From assembly GCF_014805685.1 (NCBI RefSeq), contig NC_060884.1, positions 14,180,856 through 14,244,855 on the forward strand: a stretch of DNA of 64,000 bases, given 5' to 3'. Of this stretch, positions 38,914-52,170 are shown one piece after another; positions within the stretch are counted from its first letter, which is position 1; the number at the start of each line of letters is the position of its first letter. The stretch is from Silurus meridionalis (taxonomy: Eukaryota > Chordata > Actinopteri > Siluriformes > Siluridae). A program made the position numbers and the translations under genes. Under the pieces are notes generated by a model that saw nothing but the letters and a program-made list of their open reading frames with translations, was not told the DNA's origin and did not search any database.

Positions 38914-38975
38914 GTGTGTGTGTGTGTGTGTGTGTATGTCTTTATATACACTAGCCAATTTAATTCATATATTTA
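38773..38975. repeat. Tandem duplication of a GT tract plus unique sequence
   Basis: The unit GTAAGTGTGTG...TATGTCTTTATATACACTAGCC followed by AATTTAATTCATATATT appears twice, at about 38785-38845 and about 38909-38971, with a longer GT run (38857-38908) between. The unique parts are identical, so the duplication is young. Confidence 0.9.
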
Positions 38976-39289
38976 CAATATTATTTACATAATGTGCTTT
39001 TAACAATATACATCGTTACAAAGCAGCTTTACTGAAATTAGGAGATTTAGAGTATACATGTTACATTCATAAATTTATCCCCATAAATTGATCCCTAATG
39101 AGCAAGGCAGCGGTAATGGTTGCAAGAAAAATCTTTCTGAGTCGATATGCGGAAGATACCTTAAAAGAGACCAGACTTAAACAGGAACCCTTCCTCATCT
39201 GGGTGACACTTGGTATTCATTCATTATAGTGTTATCTTGATGAGCTAATCAACTGTTATGTAATGGTCAACTGAGTGAAAAACTGTTCA

Positions 39290-39960
39290 TAGCAATTGTT
39301 CTCTTGAGAGATTGTATCATGTTAATTACAGTCACCTTCATGGTTTCAACATGGTTCACCATCAGTGTCACCAGCAAAGCACACACAAACCATTACACTT
39401 CCTCCTCCATGCTTCACAGTGCAAACCACACATTCAGAAACAGTCCGATCACCCTATGTACATCTAACAAAGACATGGTAGTAGAACCAAAAATCTCAAA
39501 TTTGGACTTCTCAAACAAAACCTTCAAACCTTTGGAAATCTCAAACAAAAACTGATTTCCACTGATCTAATGTCAATTTCTTGTGCTTCCTGGCCCAAGC
39601 AAGTCACTCCTGCTTGTTGTTCTGAAGTAATGATTTTTTTGCCACAATTTGACCAAGAAGGCCTGACTCACACAGTCTCCTCTAAACAGTTGATGTTTAA
39701 AAAGGTTTTCCACCTGAACCCCTAAAAATATTTATATACATTTTTGAGGTTGATAATTCTAATAAACTTATCCTCTGCAGCAGAGGTAGCTCTTAGTCTT
39801 CCTTTAATGTGACAATGCTCACAAGTCCCTGTTTTATCATAGTGTATGATGGTTTTGATACTTTTAAAGCATTTAAAGTTCTTGAGTTTTTTTTTTTTTT
39901 TTTTGATTGGCTGGATTTATTTATTAAAGTTAAAACGGACTTATTTTCTATTTATTTAAA
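39290..39960 (-). mobile_element. Tc1-type transposase relic, antisense
   Basis: Read on the minus strand, GAAGTCCAAATTTGAGATTTT and GTGAAGCATGGAGGAGGAAG, then GTGCTTTGCTGGTGACACTG, are hallmark stretches of a common fish Tc1 transposase (SKFEIF, VKHGGG). Further up, 39600-39720 and 39780-39905 match its N-terminal DNA-binding part (ACTGTTTAGAGGAGACTGTG). Many indels; no open frame remains. Confidence 0.75.
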
Positions 39961-40069
39961 TTTACTTAACAGAGTGTTTCTGCCCTAATATGGATTTGTA
40001 CAGTAGTTGTATTAGCACTAATAGGGCTTTTGCTTTTGACTCTGTACTCACTCTTCCTCTGCACCTGAT

Positions 40070-40684
40070 GGTCTAAAGCTAAGACTGTCGCTTTAACGCA
40101 AATTCATTTTCATGGCACTAATTTTATTAACGCACAATTAATGCAGCTCTCAATTCTGTTTAACGGTTTTTATTAAAAAATAAATAACTAAATAAAAAAG
40201 CGGCGAAATTAAAACCTTAAATGCAACACACATTTATTCAGTCCTTCCTTCACTCAGATATACAAAAAAAAAACTCCACCGCAAGATAATTTCTAATTAC
40301 TACACATTTGCCAAGTCTCAAATCATGAACCAAAATCTGCCACGAAGCACACATCTGGCAATTAAAACCGTCGCAAAAGTTCTGTTTGGTGTCCTGATGA
40401 TTTATGTAATTTAAACACCATAATTACTTTAGAACATTTACAAGAATATTTTGTCTTCATAATCTATGTTAAATTTGGTTTCACTAATAATAAACATACA
40501 TTTGCATAAAGTTATATTTGTCCATGCTCATGTTGATTAGAGTATTAAAAACTTGAAGAGTATTAATTTCAGGTACATTTTGAACAGATACAAATGTGTG
40601 AATAAGTTGAGATTAATCAAGAGTTGACTCATGACAATTATGTGATTAATCACGATTAAATATTTTAATTAATTGACATTCCTA
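40070..40684. mobile_element. Probable non-autonomous DNA transposon remnant
   Basis: It lies between the two Tc1 pieces. One end carries CGCTTTAACGCAAATTCATT and ATTAACGCACAATTAATGCA; the other GATTAATCACGATTAAATAT then AATTGACATTCCTAG. These 'TAACGC...GATTAAT' ends recall a widespread fish element. A related fragment lies at about 51935-52060 (TTTTATTAACACGCACTTAATG). Family not resolved. Confidence 0.4.
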
Positions 40685-40769
40685 GCTAAAGCACAGGCAA
40701 AAACTATAAAAGAAGAAAGCAAATGCCATGAGTTTTGTGATCTGTCATCAAAGTTACTTTGAACAATCT

Positions 40770-40945
40770 AAAAAATAAAACATTTTCAAAATTGTTTAAC
40801 ACTTTTTGCTTACTATTTAGTTCCATATGTGTCTTTTCATAGTTTGGATGTATCCAGTATTATTGTGCAATGTTTAAAATAATAATAAAAAAGAAAGACC
40901 TGAAGGAGAAAGTCTGTGAAAACTTTTGACTAGTACTGTTTCATG
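40770..40945 (+). mobile_element. Tc1-type 3' end fragment, sense
   Basis: TTGTTTAACACTTTTTGCTTACTA, then TTCCATATGTGTCTTTTCAT and a terminal AAAACTTTTGACTAGTACTG match the 3' non-coding end and inverted repeat of the same Tc1 family as 39290-39960, but in the opposite orientation. Confidence 0.65.
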
Positions 40946-42022
40946 TACTGCACTACAATGCTTTAATGCTTCAACTTCCACCTGTCTAATTTTAGGTATC
41001 ATTTCCCTGTTTTACTTTCATAGAATTATGGTGAATGGACTCCAGTGTTTTCCCTTCCATAAAATCTGAATGTCAAATCAAGTTCATGGATGGCATAAGG
41101 AAGAATGCCGTAAGCATACCTGTGCTTGCAGTTAAGCAACATGACCCAGACATGAATTTGTTCATTTATGAGTAATCACGCTAAGACCTCTGGCTGGTTT
41201 TTGAACTATGAGGAAAATAAAAGCAGCCATTGTCTTCCTCTTTGTAAGTTGCACAAACAAGCTATTACACAGATACCAGAGCTAGACATTTGTAATTAAT
41301 TGTCTTGTCAACAGGTTATAAGTTTCTGTTATGCAAATCAGTATTCAAAAAGTGTCTGCATCTCAAAATCATGAAATCTCAAAAATGATAGTCAACAGCC
41401 AAAATATTAAAAGAATTAACTGATACCTGTAATACCTGTGCAATCGCTAGCTTATGTTATTTCTGAATCTTTAATAAAATATGTTATGTAGTTAACCTAT
41501 ACTGAGAGATTGCACTTAATATGATTTATTTATTTATTTATTTTTAGATATACCTTTTTTGCATACTTGTAGGCTTATTTGGATTACTTTTATACTAACT
41601 ACTACATTTCAACCATTTATGTGACCCTTGATTTGTTCCTCTAGACCCAGTACAGACATGTAAGGGCAAAACATATTATGAAAGTGAAAACATAAAAAGT
41701 GAGAAACCCAAGAGGAAATATGAAGATGCAAAACAACAAAATTAAAAAGTACAACAGCTGAACCTCATGCACAAAAACAAACATTTAAAAATATATCAGA
41801 ATTATTGTGGAAGAGGTTAGGTCCTCACTGAACATCCTTTTATTGATAAGTGGACATGGAGTGTGACTAGAAGAAATATTTTTAATGTTTACATATTCAT
41901 ATTAATGGCATACAAATTTGACAGCATATCTATAATAACGTCCTATAAATGTTCTTACTAAAAGTAAACATGAATGAAATCGGTGTAGATTTTGGACTAT
42001 AATTTCTATTGTTATTCTAAAC

Positions 42023-42342
42023 CAGGGGTCACCAACCTTTTTGAAACTAAAAGCTACTTCTTGGGTACCGATTAATGTGAAGGCCTACTAGTTTGATACA
42101 CAGTTTTTAGTTTGATCTGAAATAACACATTTTCTCAATTTACCTTTTATTATATGTTATTATTAATAATTAATGATATTCATCTATGTGAAGACACTGA
42201 TCATGTTAATGATTTCTCATAATAATCATCAACAATGATTTAACAAAGTAGAAAACAGCTATTTTTAGAAAAGGCCCGCGGGCTACTCATGTGGTCCTTG
42301 CGGGCTATCTGGTGCCTGCGGGCACCACGTTGGTGACCCCTG
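42023..42342. mobile_element. hAT-type MITE, 320 bp
   Basis: Perfect inverted ends CAGGGGTCACCAAC / GTTGGTGACCCCTG, flanked by an exact 8-bp target duplication TTCTAAAC (42015-42022 and 42343-42350). No coding capacity. 8-bp duplications with CAGGGG ends are characteristic of hAT transposons. Confidence 0.93.
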
Positions 42343-42350
42343 TTCTAAAC

Positions 42351-44330
42351 TTTCTCCAGCCTCAATTTTCTGTGGTCTCGCCAAATGATGAGCGCTGTAT
42401 CCAATCAGCAACAAGCATATGATGTGTGGAAAGGACTGTGCCTATTTTTGAGGTAATGTTGTTGTGATTTTGTTTCTGCTGTTGTGTTTTTGGTTTGTGG
42501 TCATGTTCCAAATTATAAACAAAGCTAATAAAGTCCGAGCAACACTGAACCAGGCAGTGCCGACAAACACACTGAAACTCTTCACAGCAGGTCATTCTTC
42601 TGTAGCAATAATCTATCTCAGTTTCCTATCTATATATTTCTCTGTCTCTGGTGGCTTTTTCAGCAGTTCAGTGGGCAGGCCTTCCCCTTTAACCCCTCAC
42701 ACATTCAGTCCTCCACCTCTTACTGGGCACAGCAATACTGCTCCCCTTGTCTTAGGAATGTGGAAATGATTTCCGCCTTAATTTTATAACACAGGGGGCT
42801 CCCTTTGGTTCAATTTTCACCCATGCCATAAAAAACATAGTAGTGGTAAGAACACCGCAGACATCTGTTTTTTCCATTGCCAAGCCTTTAATGATCAGGT
42901 AATAAAAGTTCAATTTGACAGAAATTACAACAGATGTTGCAGACCATAAACCTCAAATATAAGGGACTTCTCAGGAGTACAGGCTGACCCTGCATGGTCA
43001 TAGCTCACCTTACTATAAACATCACCATCAGGTCCTTTAAGACGCCTCACTCTGGGTAGTGACTGGCAAAATTTTTGTATTTAGTCAGTTTTCATGTACC
43101 CTCATGTACACCAACACAAACAAACAAACAAACAAACAATTTAACAAACAAAACAAACAAACAAACAGGTTAATAAACAAATAGCAAGGCCATTATGGAA
43201 ATATATTTAGTACTTTTGTAAAAACAGATGAGTAGCAATGAAACAAAATAACGCCTGAGTCAGCATTTGCTTGTTTACTTTTGCTGCAGTAACCTTTTCT
43301 GGGGTAAAGCTATAAATAGGAAAATGTAACTTATATATTATTCATTGTACGCAAAATGGGTGTACAAAATCTTTCAAAATTATATTATTTATTCTCAAAA
43401 GTTTTATCATTATTTTGGACACACCTAATGCAGCTTATTAAGGGCCTGATAACAAGCTGATAAATTTAACCAGCATTAAAAGAACAGGAAATTATCTACA
43501 ATATTTAATTCTTGCAACTTTTCTGCCGATGGTTATTCAATGATTATTTGTTAAGACTATCAAAAGCTTAAACTGTTGTCATTTTGGGTCCATATGGGTC
43601 CAGGAATGTAGGTCAGGAATTGTTTGCATCAAACTGACTAGCAATTTTATTTAATGATTGTGAAAGAAATAATAAAATTAAAAGGAAAATTAATTTATTC
43701 ACTTGTTTTTTTCTGTTGCTGTTTTAGAAAAGCTTCCCATCGTAATTAATCTAATAATAAAATGTTGTTGTTGTTGTTTTATATTGCTAGCATTAAACAC
43801 GTACCTTCTTGCCAGTCCCAGTTGCTTAGTGCCATGTTAATCTGCATTAAAACCATGTTTCACATATTAACCCTCTTTTTAGGTGCTTGATTGACATTCA
43901 GCTTCCCATTCCCACACTTAATAAACAATCGTGTGTTTTTGAACATTTCCAACTATGTGCTGTCGGAAACGGCGGGTTCAGCTTTGACCTGGAGGCAGGT
44001 ATTTGAGACGGTGCTGTCTGATTTTCCCATGAGCTTTTCTTTAATAATGACTTGTTATGGTGTGAAGTACTTCCTATGTGACTGAGTTTTTTTTAGTCAT
44101 AACTTACAGTTTCGTACGCCTACACACCCAAACTGTTCACTTGATAGGAATGATTATGATAGCACTGAAGTCAGTTGTATGTGATTGACAGTTGTTCTGT
44201 CCTGTTAAGATTAATAGGCCACAAATGATTTCCAATAAAGTTAAGGGCACACGCGGGGTCTGAGCACTTTATAATGAACAGGGGCTTATGAGAGTATTAA
44301 GGTGCGTTTGTGTGTGTGTGCGTGTGTGTT

Positions 44331-44415
<85 letters not shown>

Positions 44416-44703
44416 AAGAGAGAGAAAGAGAGTAAGTTTCAAGCCCAGAGGTGAGAGAGTTATGTTCACACGCCTTTTCTTTGTTCCCACGGCAATCACA
44501 AATGCACCTGACCCCGAGGTTCACATACAGAGTCTATCTTATTTTGTACTTTAAATGTCTGCCATGTCAACACACTTTTTCTACTGTCTCTATGGAGCAA
44601 TGAAGCACTGCGGTGTGTTTACTTTGATAATAGTCTCAGCGTGTGGTCACCATCACACTCTTATGATATATTGGACTCTTGGTTCCTGTCAAAGTCTGCG
44701 TGC

Positions 44704-44746
<43 letters not shown>

Positions 44747-45330
44747 TGTGTGTGTGAGTAAGTATATGTGAAAGAGGCACTCCTGAATCAAGACACACTG
44801 TTTTCACATGTGTGACCTGCTGCATCCTTTTATGATAATTCATGGAACATTTTGGTGCAAGATATGGGATTCTCAACACCGCTTCCGGCAAAGGCGATGC
44901 TGTGAGTGGAAAAACAGAGCCGGTGCTATATACCACGGACTTTTGGTTCGGCCTTTGTGTCCATAAGATCGCTAAAGCAAGGAGGGGCAGTGAGAAAAGT
45001 GGTGCTTTAAATGACCTGGGGAGGTAAAGCATTGTTTGGGAGACAATGTATTAGTGCATCTCCATGTGAGAACTCCAAAACAACAGTAAGCAGCCCAACA
45101 AAAGCACAAACAGGCTGCTGAAACCTGAGAGAGAGAGAGGGATGATTTTTAGAACTGGATTGAAGACATTCTTCTACACCCCCTAAACTTTACGGAAATG
45201 GAAAATCATTTACAAAAGATTATAGGCAATGGTGAAACAAGTGAATACGGTTACTCATGCTTACTAGCTCGTATTTCATCTGACGTGGATATGTTGAGAA
45301 TGAACATGCAGTTCATCCAAACATGTTTTC
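42351..45330. other. Intergenic, with GT/GA microsatellites
   Basis: No recognised gene. AAAC repeats (about 43112-43168), GT (44308-44408) running into GA (44409-44434), GT (44705-44757). A more GC-balanced block at 44840-45030 has an open frame (44842-45027) with no recognisable domain. Confidence 0.5.

Positions 45331-45393
<63 letters not shown>
45331..45393. repeat. AAAG tetranucleotide microsatellite
   Basis: About 15 uninterrupted units. Confidence 0.98.
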
Positions 45394-45708
45394 GTTAATA
45401 ATTACTGTATTTGGAAAACTACTCTGTACTTTGACAATATGACAAATGCCTGGCAGGCTGAAACCAAAATTAAGGTTTTCTGCCTATAACCTATTTTGAT
45501 CCTATTACTATAAGAAAATGTGAAAAAATTTGCCCTTGATGCTGTAGAACCGCTGTAACTTACTTTGAAATTGGAAAAAAGGACACATTTTATTTGACAA
45601 AAAACTTTTTATATAGTAAAAGAAATTACCATGAGCTGTAATTTAGGGACTCATGAGGACCTCATAAACCTCAGGTTATCAAAATCCAAAACATGATGTA
45701 TTCAACAG

Positions 45709-46191
45709 TGGAGGATGAAATACATGTAAAAGTAAAAATCCCCTGCTTATATATTACTGCAGTAAAAGTAATAGTACACCTTTTACATTTCTACTCAATT
45801 AAGAGTAAAAAAGCGCTTGCTTTCGGGTGTATTTAAGTTTCAGACAATAAAAGTACAGATCTATGAAAACGCATTATGCAGTTCAACATTCCATTTTTCT
45901 GCGCATCAAACCTTTTTACGAAGAGGGCTTTCTATTGTTACAGGCACACAGTAAGAGTATCATTACCCTGTTAAACCCCTTGTGAGAAGTGTGGGGTTAA
46001 GGTTGTGGTCTTGCGACAGGCTATTATTTAATGCAATTTATTTATTCCCTTTAAAGTAGCAAGGAAAATGGTTGTTTTTTTTTTAACTGCAGTTGAGTAA
46101 AATATAAGATATCAAGCATTAAAATGTAGTCAAGTAAGATTTACCCCAAATGAAATATTGTGATTATTTAAGTTATTGTCCACCAATGTGG
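45709..46191. mobile_element. Possible hAT relic
   Basis: The left end CAGTGGAGGATGAAATACATG followed by AAAAGTA motifs and the right end ATTGTCCACCAATG resemble the CAGTGGTGGA-type hAT termini. No matching 8-bp duplication was found. A similar left end (CAGTGGTAGAAAGTAC) begins at 47276. Confidence 0.4.
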
Positions 46192-46601
46192 AAAATTAGG
46201 TTTTATGCTAAAATATTGGAATTTAAAACCTAATAATTATAATGGCAAATAAAAACTAAGAAATGTTTTACGAATGAAAAGTCATTATATATATTTTGTA
46301 ATTAGTTCTTGGAACTGACTGTATCATTTATTACTATCATTTATTATGTAATTTCTTTCCAGTGTATGGCATTTATCAGAGAACAACTTTTTTTCTCCAT
46401 GTTATGTATAGTTTTTTTCTTATACTATGCTTCTTTAGAACTGATGTTCTACGATCATCTCTTGTTTTACTGAAGAGGAACCATGTCCATGGTTTAGAAA
46501 GATTCAAGACCCCCGCTGTCTTACAATACGAACCAGATTTGACACGCCAAGGGTGGTAGAAAAGGAAAGACAGAGAGAGAGGGAGAAAGAGAGAAAAACA
46601 A

Positions 46602-46602
<1 letters not shown>

Positions 46603-46654
<52 letters not shown>

Positions 46655-48252
46655 GAGAAAATTAAACTTTCATCCTTTCTGAAGGGGTCACATCGTACAA
46701 GGGTCATAGGTGACAAAAAATATCTTGGTCACATAGATCAGAAAAAATAAGCACATTCAAATACTTAACCATCATAAAAAACTCTCCTTTAATATCGCAG
46801 TCAGTTTATTAGAAAAACACAGTGCTTCTTCTGAAACTTGCCCACTGCAGTGTGCTCAGTGTGGAGAAAGCTGCTTTTTTTCTTTGCAGTGTCCGCAAAG
46901 GCTTCAAAACAGATGCACACATGCACTCATTGGAAACAAAATGGATGGCTCCGCTTTGTTTCCTTAGTACTGGGCTGTGGTCGGGAGGTCACTCAGGCAG
47001 AGGTCCTCTGACTGATCTCTTCTACAAACAATTAAAAAAGCTTGTTTTTCTGGATTGGGTTTTCGATTAAATTTATACTGTAATATTACAGTGTGCTGTT
47101 ATGTCTGGGTGGAGGAAAAGAAAAAATAAACAGCCTTTATTGGGCAAATGAAGTCCATGAAGTTTTCTGGAGAAAAAGAACAGGTAATTGACATGGGCGT
47201 TTAGGATACATACATACTCTATACTGTATACATACATACATACATACATACATACATACATACATACGTACATACAGTGGTAGAAAGTACATTAAAATTA
47301 CAAATACCCTGTTTGAATGTTTCTCCAGTCAAAGTAAATGTGTTGCTTTTACATTTCTAGAAATGTAATTTTTAATATGCTCAAGTATTAAACATACTGA
47401 TCTATAGGTTATAGTCTACTGGTACCATTTTCTAGATACGAAGTAAAAAATATTTTGTTAGCCTGCATAGCCTGCATATTTAGCTTCATTAAACACAATG
47501 AAATTGACATATTGTGATTTTCCTGATTTTGAGATTTTGATGTCAGGGAAAAAACAGGATGTCGCGTAGTAGAAAAGTAAGCACTGGAGTGATGTGATTC
47601 ATCTCCATGCAAAACATTACAATTACATTCATTATTTTCCACTAACAAGTTCTGAAGAGTTTTATTCCTCTTATACCACTTGAAAATGTTTATGGAATGT
47701 TTCAGAGAGTTCTTAATTCCTGGTTCCACTTACATAATTGAAGCAAAAAATGCCTAGTCATTTCCTCCTCAGACATTTTTCTGTTGAATTTAATAAAACA
47801 AAAAGCAGCTTGTCATGTTACAGAAAAGATGGTAAAGTACTCTTTCCTGAAGACTTTCCCATGCCGGAAAACATAAAGAAAGGAAACTGAATCATATCAT
47901 ACTCACAGAAAACGTGTCATCGTGTAAATGACTGAATGCTACCAAAAAGAATGTTACCATAAATGAACCTACTTTCAGAAAATGAAAAAATAATCAGAAT
48001 CAGGGTTTCAAGAGAATTATGGTATACTGTAAATGGTCTTTTATCGATGTCTGTTAAAGAGTGACATGTTCTCATCAATATCCAGACTGAGGTACATATG
48101 CTCATATAGATTTTGGCTCTGGGGTTTGGTGGGAAGTGTGCAGGGAGCATAATGGGATCATTTGCTTAATGTATTGCTATTGATTATTTAAGAGGACAGG
48201 TATGCCAACTGTTTATGGAGAAGCAGTAAGTGTCCCTTTGGTGATTTTAGAG

Positions 48253-48325
<73 letters not shown>

Positions 48326-49995
48326 GGGATACTGCTAATTCAATTTTCTTTTCTTATTGCAAAGAGAGAAGAGGGTAGGGCAGGTAATTGAGGCTTGAGC
48401 TTTTTGTAGCCCCAGGTGACAAGAGAAGGAAAAGTAGGTGTGAGAGGGGAAAAAAAAAGATTCTTTTCTCTCTCCATTCGCCATCTGGCTCTGGGCTGTG
48501 CATTTCTCCGACCTCTCTCTATCTTTCTTTCTGTCGTTCTTCCTTTCTCTCTCCAGTATTGTCTTGTCACTCAAACCTATGTGAAAACTCCTCCCAGCAC
48601 ATAGAGGCAAAAAAAAAAAAAAACCCATGAGAACCTGTGCACTCTTTGGTACTTTGCCCCCACCCTTTTTCTATGCTCACCTGCAGTTTACTGCTCTTCA
48701 AAAAAATGCCTCTCTTTCACTGTCTTAGTGTGTTTAAGGTGTCTCCGGCTGAAGCCATGTCTTGAGATTTGTCCTTTATGGTCTTGCTGAGCTGCGGCAG
48801 CTGGTTATCATATGTACGACTTTAATGCTGAACAAACCGTCTGCAAGAAACTGCTCTTTTTTATGATTATAACATTTCCAAGGAGCTCCTGGGTGACAAT
48901 GCAGGGTTATTATTGTCATTAAAAAGACACACATGCTCTATGTACATGGACAGTTTGTTTAACAATAAAAACGGCATATCAAAACACAATCGCGGCTAGC
49001 ACTGTGTAGGAGATTAAGCACTAAAACGAAATGCATTAGGTGATCTGGTTAATGCACAGGCTTGACAGAGATTCGTATGGACAATGTCAGAAATATACAG
49101 TACAATATGAATATCTACCATATGTAAGACACAGCAGGTCTATATGTCTTATTCTACCAACATTCTGGCCTTTATCTTCTTGTTTTTCACCCTTTGAGCT
49201 TTTACAGTGCATATGTCTTTGCAGCTGAGCAGTCATGAAGTGACTTTATTGGTTATGTGTCGTTGTGTGTTGAGTGTGTTTATGGCTCTGTCTGTGGGGG
49301 AGAAGAACAGACATTGGAACACTACTAAAAACCACATATAATCAGAACAAGGCTGCAAAACCTACTGCTGTACCCTGCGTAACCTCAAAGCAAGTCTGTG
49401 TGAGTTATTGTTTTATTTATTGTTAACATTGATGCAACCATATGAATTAAATACATCAAAAATGACATGTTGGAGTTTTAAAAAATAAATATCTAGAGTT
49501 TGAATACATAGAGTTTTATTCTTAAACAATTTCACAATTCTGAGTACTAATCCTGGCACTCAAATATTACATCTGTGTTTTGTTATACAATCAGATAAGC
49601 GAAGGTGAGAAGTCCATTACAGATCGGTCACATGAACTCCACATGGGAACGTGATTCATGGGTGAATTTTACTGAGTGCGGTTTAGACACTTCACATGAA
49701 ACGTTCACACATTTTCACAAGGTAACATTACACATTACAGGGCTAATTCCTTGTTTTATCACATTCTTGTAGACATGTAAGAGTTTACAGTTTTGCACTT
49801 TAGCTTGAGCAAAGAAGCTGAAGATGTTTTTCAACTTTGACCAGAGAATTTATTTCCATAAGTGCTTGAATTTTGCCTAAAAACTTTGAGTTCTTTTACA
49901 CCTGAATATAACCTTATCATTTTTTTTTACAAAAATAATTTTTTCTATAGCCCCATATCTCTCTCTTTCTCTCACACTGTTTTTCTCTTTTTCTC

Positions 49996-50049
<54 letters not shown>

Positions 50050-50091
50050 ATATTTGTCACAATAACTAAAAGAGAAGAAAACAAACTGCAG

Positions 50092-50175
<84 letters not shown>

Positions 50176-50387
50176 CAGCAAATGTATGTCAAATTTGGTT
50201 TAGACTAAGGTGTAAGCTAAGTATTAATTAGCCTCATTAATAATTTAATGGAAGATCCAAGAAGGTTTTATGCTGCTTTGTGTTCTCAAACATACCCTGA
50301 GAAATACAGTCTCTTCTTTAATATCCATGGAATTAAAATTGCTATTCTGAAGTATGATATGCCTGTGCAGTGTCCATTTATATAGAA

Positions 50388-50447
<60 letters not shown>

Positions 50448-51241
50448 ATGAGAAAGTGAGAATTGGGGGTTGGGATGGGAACCTAACATCCATTCCATGA
50501 CACCAGATGGACTCTTTCCATTATTGATAATTCCCAAACTCAGCAGGAATTTGATACCTTATCAATAATTCACACGTCTGCCGTATTTTTGGAGTGGCTA
50601 ACTTAATTACGAGACAAGTTAAAATGGCCTTAAGGTCCAAATGTTTAACTTACTAATATACGGTTATTGGTGGGAACTAGGAATAGGACAATTAAGTAAA
50701 AACTTTGGTGATTAAGTTGATTAGCAGCATAGCTCTGGGTTTACTAACAGAGTGTATTGCTCAAGGACTGTATTACTGTAGAAGATAGAGGTGATAATGC
50801 TGCTTTTGTAAGGTCTGCACATTGGAGGACAGTTAAAATGTGACATTTTAATTGGTGTTATGGCAAGTGTTCAGTCAGCTGTTCATTTAAACTTAACCTC
50901 AGAACACCTTTTGAAATCCACTACCCATTAAAACACACTCACTGCTTATCTCTCCCAGCTTTGTTCTAGATTTGTAGGTAATGGGAGCAACATCAAGTAG
51001 ATGATTAGAGAGGGGAGCCGAGGAGAGCAGAGAGGAAATTTGGGAGAGTGACTCAGCCTGGACTGATAGGGCAACAGGGAGTCATAAAGCTCTGAAGCTC
51101 TGGCCCAGTCCTGTCTGCACGCCTCACTGAAAGATTCATACTTTCTTTTTTTAGTGAAGCATAAATGGAATTCTGATTTAAAATGAGATAATATGAGAAA
51201 GTCTGAAAAGGAAGGCATTTGAAAGGAAGTGAGCTGTGTGC

Positions 51242-51292
<51 letters not shown>

Positions 51293-51339
51293 AGTGGTGG
51301 GGGTTATAAGAAAAAGAAAAAGTGGGATGGTGGATGAGA

Positions 51340-51409
<70 letters not shown>
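46603..51409. repeat. Cluster of simple repeats
   Basis: GA 46603-46659; CATA 47229-47275; GA 48254-48321; GT 50000-50047 then AT 50092-50171; GT 50391-50445; GT 51235-51284; GA 51343-51409. The sequence between them shows no supported gene, and the Ser/Leu, Thr/His and Ile/Tyr open frames in this interval are translations of these tracts. Confidence 0.9.
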
Positions 51410-51412
<3 letters not shown>

Positions 51413-52070
51413 AATATAGACAGAAAGGTCAGATGTGCCTGCACCTCCTCTGATCTTGCTCTTTACTCTCACCCTGTGCTCTTTAAAGTCTCTGCTAATC
51501 CGATCTGAGACTGAGAAACATGAGCTCCATCATCGATTCTCTTGCTTTCTCCCTCATGCAGACTCTCTCTGTCACTCTTTAAAGGTGTGCGCTGGTGAAA
51601 CTAAACTGAAATTATAGGAGAATTCAGGAATGGAGAAAAAATTGCCTTGGTGTCCCTCAGCCAATATAAAGAAACACAATTCGGAGGAAAATGTTGGCTG
51701 TGTGAATAAATGTTACTGAAGGAGTTGGTTATATTATTTATTTTATGTATCTAACATGTTAATTAAAATCAGTTACCTGATGTTACACAGGTTTTGTTAA
51801 CACAGGCAATTTCACTGGCTTTAATTTTTCACAAAAAACCTAAAGTGTAAAATAATGTCTAAATAATTAATTTTATTTAATTACCTTTTTTATTTTAATT
51901 TTATTTTTGCTGCCACAGAAAGAAAGAGCAAATATCCATGGACCGTGGCAAATTTTATTAACACGCACTTAATGATGCTTGTATTTCTGTTTGACAATTT
52001 GTATAAAAAACAAATAAATAAATATAAAATATCCATGACATTCTTTACTTAGAAAAGAAACTCAGAAAGT

Positions 52071-52113
52071 ATGTGTGTGTGTGTGTGTGTGTGTGTTGGG
52101 TCTTATAAATTCA

Positions 52114-52169
<56 letters not shown>
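52071..52169. repeat. GT and CA tracts facing each other
   Basis: GT at 52071-52096 and CA at 52117-52169 are separated by 20 bases, so the strand can fold back on itself. Confidence 0.93.

Positions 52170-52170
<1 letters not shown>

Larger units (their letters stand above)
38976..42014. other. Upstream intergenic DNA, repeat relics only
   Basis: Apart from the Tc1 and unknown-transposon relics listed separately, no gene is seen; the interval is AT-rich. Confidence 0.5.

Noticed and set aside
47229..47275. Short regular repeats considered as a CRISPR-like array
   Set aside because: Pure CATA units without spacers, in a vertebrate genome; a simple microsatellite.
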